Of a stretch of 64,000 bases of DNA, positions 30,919 through 40,984 are shown in pieces. Made by a program: the position numbers and the translations under genes. The notes under the pieces are model-generated. The model did not search any database. It was not told where the DNA came from and was given only the letters and a program-made list of their open reading frames with translations. Source of the stretch: Cladosporium sp. IMV 00045 (taxonomy: Eukaryota > Ascomycota > Dothideomycetes > Cladosporiales > Cladosporiaceae); the NCBI GenBank assembly GCA_001931905.2, contig MSJI02000442.1:1-64000 (forward strand), read 5' to 3'. Numbering within the stretch: position 1 is the first letter of the stretch; each line of letters opens with the position of its first letter.

Positions 30919-31137
30919 CTATCCTAGTTTCAATACTTGGAGACTCACGATCATCTCTTGGCTTGGTGGCCAATGAGTAGAGAGTTGCGAGCAAAATCGA
31001 TAATATCGACCATGAAAACGAACAACGACGTAGATATCGGCTTTGCAGCACGAAGCCAGCGCCATTGCTTTGCGCATGAGAGTTTTGCGGCGCTTGCGGA
31101 AGGTGTCTTTCTCCTGCGTGGACAGAGGTCGAGGCAT
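30919..31137 (-). CDS. MADS-box-like mini-protein (72 aa)
   Basis: The product reads Phe-Arg-Lys-Arg-Arg-Lys-Thr-Leu-Met-Arg-Lys-Ala-Met-Ala-Leu-Ala, then Cys-Cys-Lys-Ala-Asp-Ile-Tyr-Val-Val-Val-Arg and Gly-Arg-Tyr-Tyr-Arg-Phe. This is the pattern of the MADS (SRF-type) DNA-binding and dimerisation core: a basic helix, an Ala/Leu helix, Cys-x-Ala-Asp-(Ile/Val)-Tyr, then two beta strands. Fungi carry many short MADS-like proteins of this size. A donor-like GTATTG near 30936 suggests a further 3' exon, but I could not find one that reads on. The fold is inferred from motif spacing. Confidence 0.55.
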   Translation of the reverse strand: MPRPLSTQEKDTFRKRRKTLMRKAMALASCCKADIYVVVRFHGRYYRFCSQLSTHWPPSQEMIVSLQVLKLG

Positions 31138-31329
31138 GTTAGCGGCTTGGATGGCGGTAAAGATCGCGCAGGGGAGTGGCTCCTAGATAGCATTCACCCC
31201 GGTCTGGGTCAAGGGAATATTTGTGCCGCTTGTTGGTGGCATGATCTATTTCCACAGCAGATGTTCACGCCACACACTCACCGTGAAGGAAAGATCTACA
31301 GCACTCGTCGGCTTCATTAAAAGGGGAGA

Positions 31330-31980
31330 ATGGCCGCATCTCGTAACATGTGCTTTCTGATGCAACACACAATGACAACGCACGAGATGCAGAAACACGC
31401 CGCTGAAACCTCGACTGAGATGTCTTGGTCCGACTCTTTAGCTTATGCAGAGACACATGCCACCGACGCCGCTCCAGAGCGCTACGAGCCATTCGATGCT
31501 GTCAAAGATTTACCGATTCTCAATACATCCACATCTGGAAGCAAGGACGGTTCGGGGCTGCCAGGGTCGGGCTTGCACCCAGTGCTAAGGTATGACTTTC
31601 TACAGGCAAGCAGTCTGATTTGGCACTGAAGACTTCAAAGTACATCCTTTCGGCCATTGTCCTACAGCAATGTGTCGGACTCCAGGCCAAATACCACGTG
31701 CAACACTGCGGAAATAGATCAATTCCTACTCCGCGAAATCGGATCTGGACGAGACATCGATTTTGTCACGCACTCTGTAGCCCAGCATTATGGTATTAAC
31801 ATGACGACCGATGATGCTTTGTTATCCTATCGATCCGCTTACTGGAGGGCTAAGACATGGGAAAGTCGTGACACCCAGTTGATGGAAGAAGTGGTTTTTG
31901 CAGAAGTCCGAGCTTTCTGGGAGCGAATCGCGACCAAGGCCAGTGTCAAGTCGCCCATACTCTCAGATATTCTTGGCTGA
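31330..31980 (+). CDS. Hypothetical two-exon protein (190 aa)
   Basis: Exon 1 (31330-31589) and exon 2 (31668-31980) are joined by a 78-nt intron, GTATGA...GTCCTACAG, in matching phase (Pro-Val-Leu-Ser-Asn-Val-Ser). Exon 1 is disordered, rich in Thr, Ser and acidic residues. Exon 2 is a compact helical domain: Glu-Ile-Asp-Gln-Phe-Leu-Leu-Arg-Glu-Ile, Ser-Tyr-Arg-Ser-Ala-Tyr-Trp-Arg-Ala-Lys-Thr-Trp, then Glu-Val-Arg-Ala-Phe-Trp-Glu-Arg. Family not recognised. Several in-frame ATGs exist in the first 20 codons, so the exact start is open. Confidence 0.6.
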
Positions 31981-32232
31981 TTTTGTTATTAGATGCGAGA
32001 GAAGGGTTCGACCGAATGGCCACCGCACGAGGTGAAGATGCGATTCTTGAAACTTCATTCTTCATCATATTTACAGCTTTGAAGAGTCCAAGATCTGGGA
32101 ATGCACTTGCTTGGGGATGCACCTGCTTACGGACGCATTTGCTTGAAGGAGGGACTTCATAGGGTTTTGTGTATCGTTGAACAATCTTGTTATATACACT
32201 GAACCAGTTCATCTCACATCACTGCTTCATAC
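31981..32232. other. Convergent spacer, nothing recognised
   Basis: 250 bp between the convergent gene ends at 31980 and 32233. Confidence 0.5.
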
Positions 32233-34590
32233 TCAGTCGGCCAGAATCAAAAACTCGGGAAAAGACTTGATGTTTTCAAGCCCTGAAAGCAATCTATCGG
32301 CCGTGAACGGGCGTTCAGAGGGGCAGGAAGAAACAATGCCTTCATGTAGAACGCCACTGTCAAACGTCACGACGTTGCAATAGGTGCCATAAGGTACGAT
32401 GAGGATGTCGCCCTGCTCTAGGAACACGGCAGATCCTGGATGAACACCTAGCATTGACATTGGCGCCACTACGCACAAGTGAATTCCGTGAGAGTTCTTT
32501 AACCAACTGTTACCTTGAAGCACAGTTCTCGTGTGGGTCACATCCGTCAATCTGCCGTCAGCCTTGAGGACTCCCGACGATCTTGCAGTTAAATCTCTCT
32601 CCGGATCTTGCACTATAGTTGGTAAAGTGACCTCAGCCTTCAATCCCGCCCACGCCTCCAAGATATTGTAAGTGAGGCATTGGATCTCTGCTTCGTCCGG
32701 CTCGCATGAGGCTGACCGATGAGGGTGATAGAGGATTTTGGCCGGGCGCGTTCCAGATATCGGCCGGAATCCTACAACTGTAAAGATGTCATCCATCACC
32801 CGGGATGCCTGAGACAAGGACGTAAAGTCTGGACTGCGCTGAGAAGAATCTTGGGTGTCATCATTGAATGCGTCATGCACCGCTGCCCCGAAAGCATCTT
32901 CGAAAAATGAACCATCGGCCATGCATTCCGCGTCGAGGGCTTCATTAGTGCCCTCAGGGCTTCGCAGAGCTTGCGACCCTCTGAAATCCGCGCATTGGCC
33001 AACATCTCCACCTAACAAGAGTTGCATGCTGGCTGCGAACGGGTCAACGCTAGGTGATGTTCGTGGAGTTGGGAGCTTTGGAGAACGTCTGTCTAGATCT
33101 GACGGACTCTCACTACGGTCAGCTGGCGTATCCAGCCCATCATCGGAGTCATCCGAAGAATGGACGAACAGAGGGGAATTTTCCCTCTGGCCTGCAAGGC
33201 GTAACTTAGGCATTTTCCCAGAGATTGTACGCCGACCATTTTCGTCGATAGAATGATCAGGGTTCCCGTTGTGTAGTCCGCAAAAGTCGCCTCCGTTGGC
33301 TGGTGACGCCCCTTGTTCTATGGGCGTTTGCGTATGCCTATTGCTTGATGTCGAACTCGACTGTGATATTGGCGTGTCTGGCACACCGTCGGAGTCGTCA
33401 GAAGAGTCAGCAAAGCGGGAGGGCCGCCTGTTTCGGGGCGGGGCCAATGTGGGCTTTTTCCCGGAGGTTCTAGGCCTTTTCGCGGAGGTTCTAGGCCTTT
33501 TCCCGGCAGTTCTAGGCCTTTTACTGGAGTTTCTAGGCGTTTTCCAAGGTGATGGAGGTCGGTGAGGGCTAGGGGTGGCGTGCTCGCTCCCTTGTGGCTC
33601 CTCTAAATCCTCAGGAGAACTTGGAGCTGGTGGACTTGGGATCGTAGGCGTAGCAATGTTGTTTGGTATTGAACGCGGCTGTGATGGCGGCTGACTGTCA
33701 TGTGTATCATTCGTGGCACGAAGATCGTTTGAATCAATGGCGGTGGCTGTTGAGTCCGTCGGCCTTGAACTCGGGTCCCCTTCTCTGTGTACCTCCATTT
33801 GCGGACGTGGAACTAGTAGTTGATGCAAGTCCTTGACCAGTAAATGAAACGGGGAAAAGCGCCTTGCGCAGTCTCCAGGATGAAGGGGAACGTCTTCCGA
33901 AATGGACCATTCGTTGACCACTGACTGCAGCTGGTGTGGAATATCACTGCCGACGTCTGGCAAGCAAACACCGTCAAGCTCGATTTCGCCGCGTTCTTTC
34001 CAAGCCAAAACAAGCTTGAGGTCAAGGGATTCGACCGGCTTGTGTGGCTCCTTGACACTTGAGGTTGAATGATGGTGGCCAATCATTAACCCAGTGCCGT
34101 GGCGGATGGATTCGATGTGTCGAGACAACATCGCGACATTGATGCGTTGGACCGCGTATCGCCAGTGGGGGTATGCTCGTGCGACTCGCGCCAACAGCAG
34201 TGCTGTCGGCCTACCCAGATCTGCGAATTGGTAGTCTCTGAATACATCTCCTCCCCATGCGGCATTGATTCTTGCAATGGCTTGCAGTCTCTTGTCTGCT
34301 TGCAGGTTATGGTCTCCGCGGTCGATTTGTGTGTTGGCAGGCAGCTTTAGGCTACCAAGAATGGAATTCCGGACGTCATCCGTGACATAAGCAGACAATG
34401 CCTGATCCAGACCTGCTACGCAGGCTGTGTCGATCTGAAACGCCCTCTCGATGCGACCACCCAATTCGTCTCTGAATTTACGCAACTGCTTTTCAGCCTC
34501 GGATGCATTCAGTCCGCAAAGCGCATCGTGAAGGCGAGTTGTAAAATCGATGATACGTGATGCTTGTTCTTCGCGGGAAGTTCCGTCCAT
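32233..34590 (-). CDS. Divergent JmjC-family relative lacking metal ligands (785 aa)
   Basis: Single exon. The N-terminal domain aligns by eye with the 891-aa JmjC-CXC protein: Ala-Ala-Trp-Gly-Gly-Asp-Val...Tyr, Asn-Val-Ala-Met-Leu-Ser-Arg-His against Ala-Leu-Trp-Gly-Asn-Asp-Leu and Asn-Val-Ile-Met-Leu-Arg-Arg-His. A later Leu-Asp-Leu-Lys-Leu-Val...Leu-Leu-Val-Pro block also corresponds. A long Ser/Pro/Asp-rich middle carries four KRPRT-type repeats. The C-terminal barrel keeps Gly-Asn-Ser-Trp-Leu-Lys-Asn and Leu-Glu-Gln-Gly-Asp-Ile-Leu-Ile-Val-Pro, but the HxD pair aligns with Arg/Val and the distal His is replaced. The CXC tail is absent. It is probably non-catalytic. Intact over 785 codons, so apparently under selection. 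Confidence 0.65.
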   Translation of the reverse strand: MDGTSREEQASRIIDFTTRLHDALCGLNASEAEKQLRKFRDELGGRIERAFQIDTACVAGLDQALSAYVTDDVRNSILGSLKLPANTQIDRGDHNLQADKRLQAIARINAAWGGDVFRDYQFADLGRPTALLLARVARAYPHWRYAVQRINVAMLSRHIESIRHGTGLMIGHHHSTSSVKEPHKPVESLDLKLVLAWKERGEIELDGVCLPDVGSDIPHQLQSVVNEWSISEDVPLHPGDCARRFSPFHLLVKDLHQLLVPRPQMEVHREGDPSSRPTDSTATAIDSNDLRATNDTHDSQPPSQPRSIPNNIATPTIPSPPAPSSPEDLEEPQGSEHATPSPHRPPSPWKTPRNSSKRPRTAGKRPRTSAKRPRTSGKKPTLAPPRNRRPSRFADSSDDSDGVPDTPISQSSSTSSNRHTQTPIEQGASPANGGDFCGLHNGNPDHSIDENGRRTISGKMPKLRLAGQRENSPLFVHSSDDSDDGLDTPADRSESPSDLDRRSPKLPTPRTSPSVDPFAASMQLLLGGDVGQCADFRGSQALRSPEGTNEALDAECMADGSFFEDAFGAAVHDAFNDDTQDSSQRSPDFTSLSQASRVMDDIFTVVGFRPISGTRPAKILYHPHRSASCEPDEAEIQCLTYNILEAWAGLKAEVTLPTIVQDPERDLTARSSGVLKADGRLTDVTHTRTVLQGNSWLKNSHGIHLCVVAPMSMLGVHPGSAVFLEQGDILIVPYGTYCNVVTFDSGVLHEGIVSSCPSERPFTADRLLSGLENIKSFPEFLILAD
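33463..33545 (-). repeat. Four 21-bp coding repeats (Lys-Arg-Pro-Arg-Thr)
   Basis: Units of 21 bp encode Lys-Arg-Pro-Arg-Thr-Ser/Ala-Gly/Ala in tandem, with a few substitutions. The product is a strongly basic patch, suited to nuclear import or nucleic-acid contact. Confidence 0.85.
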
Positions 34591-35022
34591 GGCGAGGAAC
34601 GAGCTTACAATTTTTGAGAGCTACTACGTGTCATCATGCATTATTCAAATAGCCTCGACGGTCACCCGTCGAGCCCGTCGAGCCCGACAGGCTTGTTACG
34701 CCGCATGCACGTACAGATGACTTCCTGTGTGTTGGTGGTCTGAGCGTGGCGGCAGCGGCACAACAGCCCGCTTTCGCAGGATTCGTTCGCAAATAGGACC
34801 CACAGACACAAGGATTGGAATTGGATACCTACCTACCTGTCGAAGCTTCCCTGGGCTGCAGGGGCTCTGAGGCGCTGATCAGCGCTGCCGAGTGCACCGA
34901 CATCTGTCCACGTGCGCCTTCTCAACCGCGCAACCGCGCACCGGCTCGACAGTGAAGCCTAAGGCCAAGGCTGTACGAATCACAGTCGAGGCCCGAGCGC
35001 TACTGCTTTGCCCAAGCGGGTC
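34591..35022. other. Spacer between JmjC relative and LINE 3' end
   Basis: Contains a short tandem CGTCGAGCC-type repeat at about 34665-34690. No gene seen. The LINE poly(A) tail (poly-T here) starts at its right edge. Confidence 0.5.
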
Positions 35023-35037
35023 TTTTTTTTTTTTTTT
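35023..35037 (-). repeat. LINE poly(A) tail
   Basis: Fifteen T on the plus strand mark the 3' terminus of the minus-strand LINE. Confidence 0.85.
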
Positions 35038-35053
35038 GAATCATATTGTATGC

Positions 35054-35067
35054 AAGCTATCTAGCTT
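35054..35067 (-). other. 3'-terminal hairpin of the LINE
   Basis: On the LINE sense strand AAGCTAGATAGCTT is a 6-bp stem with a 2-nt loop, lying 16 nt before the poly(A). The second LINE at 60268-60281 has AAGCTATTTAGCTT in the same position, although the surrounding 3' UTR has diverged. The likely role is recognition by the element's reverse transcriptase. Confidence 0.6.
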
Positions 35068-35230
35068 ATGACAACCCCTAGCTAGTTACTAGAAGACTTC
35101 TCGTTCTCGAATGTGCTCTTGCTTCGCCTTATCTCTTGTGATCCTGCTCGCCATCCCGACTACATTTAGCCGCCACGGCTTTTGGGCTCGATGCCCTCCT
35201 ACTGTCCTATCTCCTTGATTAGTTGCACCT

Positions 35231-38200
35231 TCACCCACCGTTTTGCTCAACTGCCTCTTCACTCATCCCCTCGCTTCCATCAAGTCGGTCCATGTCCCAT
35301 TCATCGATGACTCCTGCTTCTCTGTCTTCCTTCCTCTTTCCCACGGCCGTCTGATCGAGAAATCGGAGCACTGCTCCCGCTGCACTCTCGCCGAAAAGTT
35401 TCTGAAAGTCTGACGTGTCCCTCCGCGCCGAAATCTTGATCTTCTTTCGATGCATGTCCCTCAGCATCACATCCCGCTCTCTCCTCCACCTTCGACATTC
35501 CATCAGCAGGTGGAGCACAGTCTGCTTGCTGCTGCTACACCACCAGCAGCGTGCATCTTGTGCCTGCTTGGTCCTGAGTAGGTACTCGCCGGTCATGGCA
35601 TGGCCTGAGTTGAGCTGCAGGTATCTTGCCGTCGCTGACTTCTTGCCATCACTGATGGGTTTGCTGATTTTCGCCACGGGCTTCCACCTGGCTTTGATTG
35701 AGTGCATCACATAGGAGAGAGATGCCGACCGCATCGCCTTCGGTTGCTGCGTCGACGCAAGCCTTGCAGCAGCCCTGACGGGATCCATCCGTTCTACGCT
35801 CTTATCTGACGGCCGTTGTGACAGTATTACTTGGTCGCCCCGCTCCTGAATGAGTCTGATCTGGTGCTTGATGTCTCTGATCAACGGCGCAGTCCAGTAG
35901 CCTGCTCTGTGTATAGCAGACAGGGCCTGGCTTGAGTTCGACAGAATTTTTATCTCAGCGCATAGTTTCACGGTTTCTGGCAGTGAAGTCCGGCATACAC
36001 GAACAGCCATGCGGATTGCGTAAAGATCCGCGTCAAGCATCGTGATGTATTTGCCAAGCGAGTCCGCCTTCACCTTTTCTCTATTTCCTTCAGTCCAACC
36101 GACAGCCGCTCCAAAGCTGGTGTCATTGGCTGCACATACAAACAAGGTGATCTTGTCGGGGCCGGGGCTACTTTCCTTTGACACAGCTTGAGGCCGTCCG
36201 CCAACGTTGATCGCGGTGGCCATGCTCAGTGTACTCGAGCTCTCGAGCAGATCAAACCCATATTCAGTATCGTATGTTACATGTCGTGACACCTGTTGGG
36301 CCAGTCTGCTTCCAAACAAGCGATGTGCCTTGTCCGGCCTAGTCCAGCCAACACTTGATGGTTGCCCGGTCGCTCCGTCATGCCGGTACAGCTCGCCGAA
36401 GCGGAAGTTTGCAGGCAAGAGCTGGTGCGTTGGGTGGTCTCGGGCTGCGCTGAGCGCGCGTGCCGCAAATCGTATTTGTCTCTGGTTCAGAAGATCGCCA
36501 GCGTATGGCAGGCATGCAGTTTGCAGCAGAAAGGTTATCGGTGTAGATTTCAGCAGCCCCGTGATAGCTCTCGCTTGGCTGTTCAGCAGTAGCTGCAGCC
36601 TGCGCTCTAGATCCTTCTGGCCTCTCCACCATACTTCTGCCCCGAAGAGCGCAACGGAGCTGACGGCAGCAATGACTACGCGCCTCATGAGGCTGATCGA
36701 CAGGCCCCCGTTTTGTCTGCTGAGGCTTGCCACGGCTCGCAGTGCACCCTTGGCGCTGGTGATACGCTTCTCGAAATGTGTCTTGAAGGTCAGCTTCGAG
36801 TCGAGCCAGAAGCCAAGCCACTTGGTAGCACCCTGGTTGATGGGGCACGAATGTTCGCCGATCCGGACAATCGCTTGCTTTGCAGCCTGGAGAACCTTCC
36901 GCTTCTTGCTGAAAATCAAGACCTCTGTCTTGCTCACCTCGAACTCGACCTTGTTGGCAGCGCCCCATTCTATTGCGTGTGCTGCGATGCTTTCTAGCTC
37001 TTGTGTGCCTCCGTCCAGGGTTTCACATTGTAGCAGCAAGCCAACGTCGTCCACGAATGAAAGCGAGTGCAGCTTGGGGTGTCTTGTCTCGAGCCACTCA
37101 AACATGGCGCTAACTGAGAGGATGAACAGCACGGGAGAGACTGGCGAGCCTTGCGGCAGGCCTGCCTGTATACCTTGTGTCTCCCCTATTCTCCCGTCGA
37201 TGACTAGCAAAGCTTTTCGGTCTGTCATGAAGGACTCTACCCAGCGGATGATGTTGCCAGCCATGCCGACCTCGACCATTCGCCGGAGCAGCTGGCGCTT
37301 GTTGACCCGGTCATAGGCGCCTTTCACATCTAGCAGCAGCGCGAGCATCACCTGCTTCCGCTCCCAGGCAGCCTCGACCCTTGCTACAAGCTGAGAAACC
37401 GCATCTGCGGTGCCTCGGCCCTGGCGGGAACCGAACTGGCCGCAATGGAAGACCTCGTTCGTCTCACAAAAGGACGCAATCGATGTCGCCACCACTCTTT
37501 CGACGACTTTGCCGAGGCAGCTGAGCAGGCTGATGACACGGTATACCTTGGCAACCGTGTAGGTAGGCTTGCCTTGCTTCCGCAGCAGAATCCCTTTGGC
37601 TGTCTTCCAGGTGCACGGGTGGAACCCAAGTCTGATGCAACCTTGAACCAGTGAAACGATCCGTTCCTCCGCCCACCGCTATAGCAGCCGGAGCGCTTTG
37701 AAGCCGACGCTGTCCAGTCCTGGTGCTTTCTTGACCGGCTGTGCAAAGAGGGCTTCCTGCACGGCTTTGGCGTCCACATGGACAACAGTATCCGGTATAG
37801 CGATGTCGTCACCAACGTCCGTCTGGCGCGGAAAGGCTTGGCTCATAAACACCTCTTCCTTCTCCTCGGCGCTCGATGCGATTGAATCGGGCTGTCCATC
37901 GGACCCGCTGATATTGATGGCTGGCGTGTACGAAGGCGTCTGCGGCTTTGCGTAGCGCAGTGCCTTCCAGCCCCTGCCACTGTCGACAACGTTTTGCGCA
38001 TCGTCGTCCGTTGGGAACGATCCCTCCAGGAAACGTTCCCAGATCTCGCGCTTCGCTCTCCGGATGTGGCAGTAATATGCGTTCCTAATCTGGCGATATT
38101 CCGTGAAGTGCATGGCTGCTTCCTTCAAATGGCGTCGGGCTTGGCAGAACCGCCTTCTTTCCTGCTTGATGTCATCTGTCCACCATCTCTTCGAACGCGC

Positions 38201-39181
38201 GTGCAGGGGCTTTCTCGGAGCGTGTCTGTCGAGGACTACCTTGAGACTGTCTTGGATCCAGCACGCTTCACCTTCAAGATCTTCCGCTGTCGCGCTGGCT
38301 CCGATACATGCCCTTTCTCGATCAAGCCGATTCCAGTGTCCCGCCGCTTCTTCCAGTCTTTGCTCATCCGCGAGTAGCTTGTCAATGCTCCAGCTTGACA
38401 TCACTGGTCTTTCATCAGTATATTCGGCGAAGCTCAACAGGATCAACGGGGTCCACGAAAAGACGATCACTTCATGATCCGACGGGGTGGCTAAGTTCGC
38501 GTCGATCTCCCACATCGGCAGTCTTCCAACGTTTAGATTGCTTAACGTCAGGTCGATGATCGACCGACAATTCTTGCCATATCTCGTTGGCTGGTCGCTG
38601 TTGTTGACGATCAGTCCGTGGTCCTCGATGAGCCTTTCTGTCGTGCCGGCGTTGCATCGCCTCGCCGCCCATGGGTCCCAAGCTGGACTGCGCGCGTTGA
38701 AGTCTCCGGCCAGGATGACTCGTCCCTCAATCAGCTGCGGCAAGTCCACGCGATCGATTGCATAGCCGCCACCTGCCATCTTCGCCCGGTTGTATATGTT
38801 AACCAGTCTTGTACGGCGAACCTTTCTCCGCCGCTGGGTCTCCCACACATCCAAGCATTGCACATACGGGCTGCTGACCAAGTCCGTCCTTTCCTCAAAC
38901 ACGTACCGATCCAGCACATCGTTCCTGATGGCCAGCGCGACTCTCGTCTCCCCTTTTTCACATTCTGGCCATCTAATTTGAAAGCCCGGGTGGCTGACGT
39001 CGTTCTTTCTACCGACGTAGGGCTCTTGCAAGCACACCACTTCGGCTCTTCGCTCGAGGGCGGCCTCGAGAGCCGCCATCATTGGCACCAACGTGCCGTT
39101 GCAATTATGTTGCAGCACTATCATGATCAACTGACGTTGGAGTCTGTCCATTACCTCTTGGAGTCGGGGTTGACGGTTCAT
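35231..39181 (-). pseudogene. LINE ORF2: AP endonuclease, reverse transcriptase, RNase H (one in-frame stop)
   Basis: The endonuclease (about 39150-38440) shows Leu-Gln-Glu-Pro-Tyr-Val, Leu-Ala-Gly-Asp-Phe-Asn-Ala-Arg-Ser-Pro-Ala-Trp and Ser-Asp-His-Glu. The reverse transcriptase (about 37740-36700) shows Phe-Gly-Ser-Arg-Gln-Gly-Arg-Gly-Thr, Gly-Leu-Pro-Gln-Gly-Ser-Pro-Val-Ser-Pro and the catalytic Phe-Val-Asp-Asp. RNase H and a Cys-x2-Cys-x7-His-x4-Cys finger follow. The frame is continuous across 39181-35231 except for TAG at 37679-37681 within Leu-Leu-[stop]-Arg-Trp-Ala-Glu-Glu, where related elements have Trp. That is a single TGG-to-TAG change. ORF2 starts 77 bp inside the end of ORF1. 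Confidence 0.92.
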
Positions 39182-40920
39182 TGACGATGTCTGAGGTTGA
39201 CATTGAGTCAGACCACGATGAGCTCGGCAGCATCACCTCCATTCTCATTGTTACTGCTGGCGGTGGAGTGGCTACTGTTTCTCCCGCCTCAGTTGTGGCT
39301 ACATCCTCGTCCAGTTGTTCTGCGTCGGCTTCCTGCCTCGCGATCGGTGTCTGGTCCTCCGAGGTCGTGGGGGGGCTGCTTCGCATCTCGGTGCTTGGCT
39401 TCTCCTTGTGCTTTCGGGCTCGCTGCATCCTCTCGGGGCATCGACGCGAGGTGGCCATATGCTGGCCTCCACAGTTCGCGCACCTTGCTACTTCGTGGTC
39501 ACATGGTTCTGACTTCTTTCCACATCCCATCGTGGCACATCGGTGCTTGGCTCCTTCGTGGTCACCAGCGCAGATGAAGCATTTGGCTGGCTCGGCGCAT
39601 TTGCCAAAGTGGTCAGGCCCACAGCAGTGCATACATATGCCGCCCTCACCCGGCAGCCAGAATCTCTCGACTTCGTGGCGTTTGCCCCCGAACGATAGTC
39701 CCTTGGCAAGCAACGTGTCGCTGGCCTGTTTACTCTTCACCGTCACCACCAGCGTGGATTGCTTGATCGCTCCGCTGTTGAATCGTTCGGCTAGTGTCTC
39801 AGTCTTGATCCAATGCGGCACATACGCCAGTGGGATGCCTGTCAGTTCGATTTCTTCTTGTGCCAGTCGGAGCCCTCCTTCTGTAAAGTAGCGGTCAAGG
39901 GTGACTCCGTGTACTCGCAGTTTGCGCCACCTCTGTCTTTTCGACTTCGATGATCGCTGGGTCCACTTCGTGTGCTGCGGCCAGAACTAACGGCCCATAT
40001 CCAAGCACGTCGTCTGCACATGCGTTCTCATTCAGCAGCCCAGACATGTGGCCTTTCTTGGTGTATCGCAAGTTGGTCAGTCGTACCGTCACGTCAGCCC
40101 TGGCATGGGCAAGCGCCTTGTTGACCTCGAACATGATGTCCCTTGGGTCGCTTCCGGGGACCGGGATGTTCCTGACGAACATGATGCGCCTCTGCTCAAG
40201 GGGATGTTTTTTTATCTTTTTGTTTCTGTTGACAACTGTGGTCCATGCGTTCGCAGATTTTGCAGCTGTTTGGACTATGTTGCTCCATGTCTTCTGGGTT
40301 GTATGCTTCGGTTGTACATCACCTTGTACCCTACCTTGTGGCGCTGCGTCTTGCGTGCCGGCTTCCTGCTGTGTGCTGTTGGTGCCACTGGGTGTGGTGC
40401 AGGTGCATGTGACTTGCGGCGCGTTCTTGAGAGACTGCATGACGCGCTGAAGCATTGCTTCAGCGTGCCTTTCGACCTCTGCCTGTACTTTCGCTACAGC
40501 ATCGCCAAACAGCTGAGTGAATTGCGTCTGCACCTCTTTGATGCTGTTCTGCACCTCTTCTCGAAGCCGATGTGCTTCTTCTGATGATGTGTCCGTGGCT
40601 TTTTTAGCGATCAGCCTTGTCCAGATCTTCCCTGCAATCTTCTCGAAGGCATCAGCGAATTCCTCATCGGAGAGGTAAAGAACGACATCATTGTCGGCCT
40701 TCCGTTTCTTTGGGCTGGTTTGGTGCAGCGGGCGCAGCGGGCGCAGCGTTACCGTGCGCTTCTCGATCCCGGTCGCGTCGTCGTTCTGTTTGTCCCGCCT
40801 CCCAACTGGGGACAGGTGGTATTCGGCGGGGCTTCCGATTGGCTCGGTGGCTTCCGCGCTGTTGGTCGTGAAGACATCACTTCCTGCGGGATCTGCACCA
40901 TGTTTGCGGCGCGATGGCAT
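39105..40920 (-). pseudogene. LINE ORF1: coiled-coil and zinc-knuckle protein (one frameshift)
   Basis: From an ATG at 40920 the product has a basic Pro/Lys-rich start, a Glu/Gln/Val coiled coil, a Thr/Gln-rich linker and an Arg-Asn-Ile-Pro-Val-Pro region. The C-terminal part has three Cys/His knuckles (Cys-x2-Cys-x4-His-x4-Cys type) followed by a Thr/Pro/Glu-rich tail. The two halves lie in different frames. The shift falls near 39935 in an AAAA run, after Glu-Val, and the sequence continues Ser-Lys-Arg-Gln-Arg-Trp-Arg-Lys-Leu-Arg-Val-His-Gly. ORF1 products bind element RNA. It ends 77 bp downstream of the ORF2 start. Confidence 0.85.
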
Positions 40921-40984
40921 AGCCGCCAGCGAGGCGCTGGTGTTGGCAAGTACGTGCACTTATTAGGCTTTCTTTGCTCTTCAA

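Larger units (their letters stand above)
35023..40970 (-). mobile_element. Near-complete Tad-like LINE retrotransposon
   Basis: The element reads on the minus strand from about 40970 (5' end not sharply defined) to a 15-nt poly(A) tail (poly-T at 35023-35037). ORF1 encodes a coiled-coil and CCHC zinc-knuckle protein. ORF2 encodes AP endonuclease, reverse transcriptase, RNase H and a C-terminal zinc finger. This order is typical of the ascomycete Tad/I-like clade. ORF1 carries one frameshift and ORF2 one in-frame TAG; otherwise both are open, so the insertion is young. I found no convincing target-site duplication. The right-hand flank at about 40985 reads as a RecQ-type helicase, so the LINE inserted in or next to that sequence. 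Confidence 0.93.

Noticed and set aside
36207..37316. 369-codon open frame on the plus strand inside the LINE
   Set aside because: It is the antisense shadow of the reverse-transcriptase/RNase H reading frame; no independent features.
39181..39891. 236-codon plus-strand frame inside the LINE
   Set aside because: Antisense shadow of the ORF1 zinc-knuckle region.
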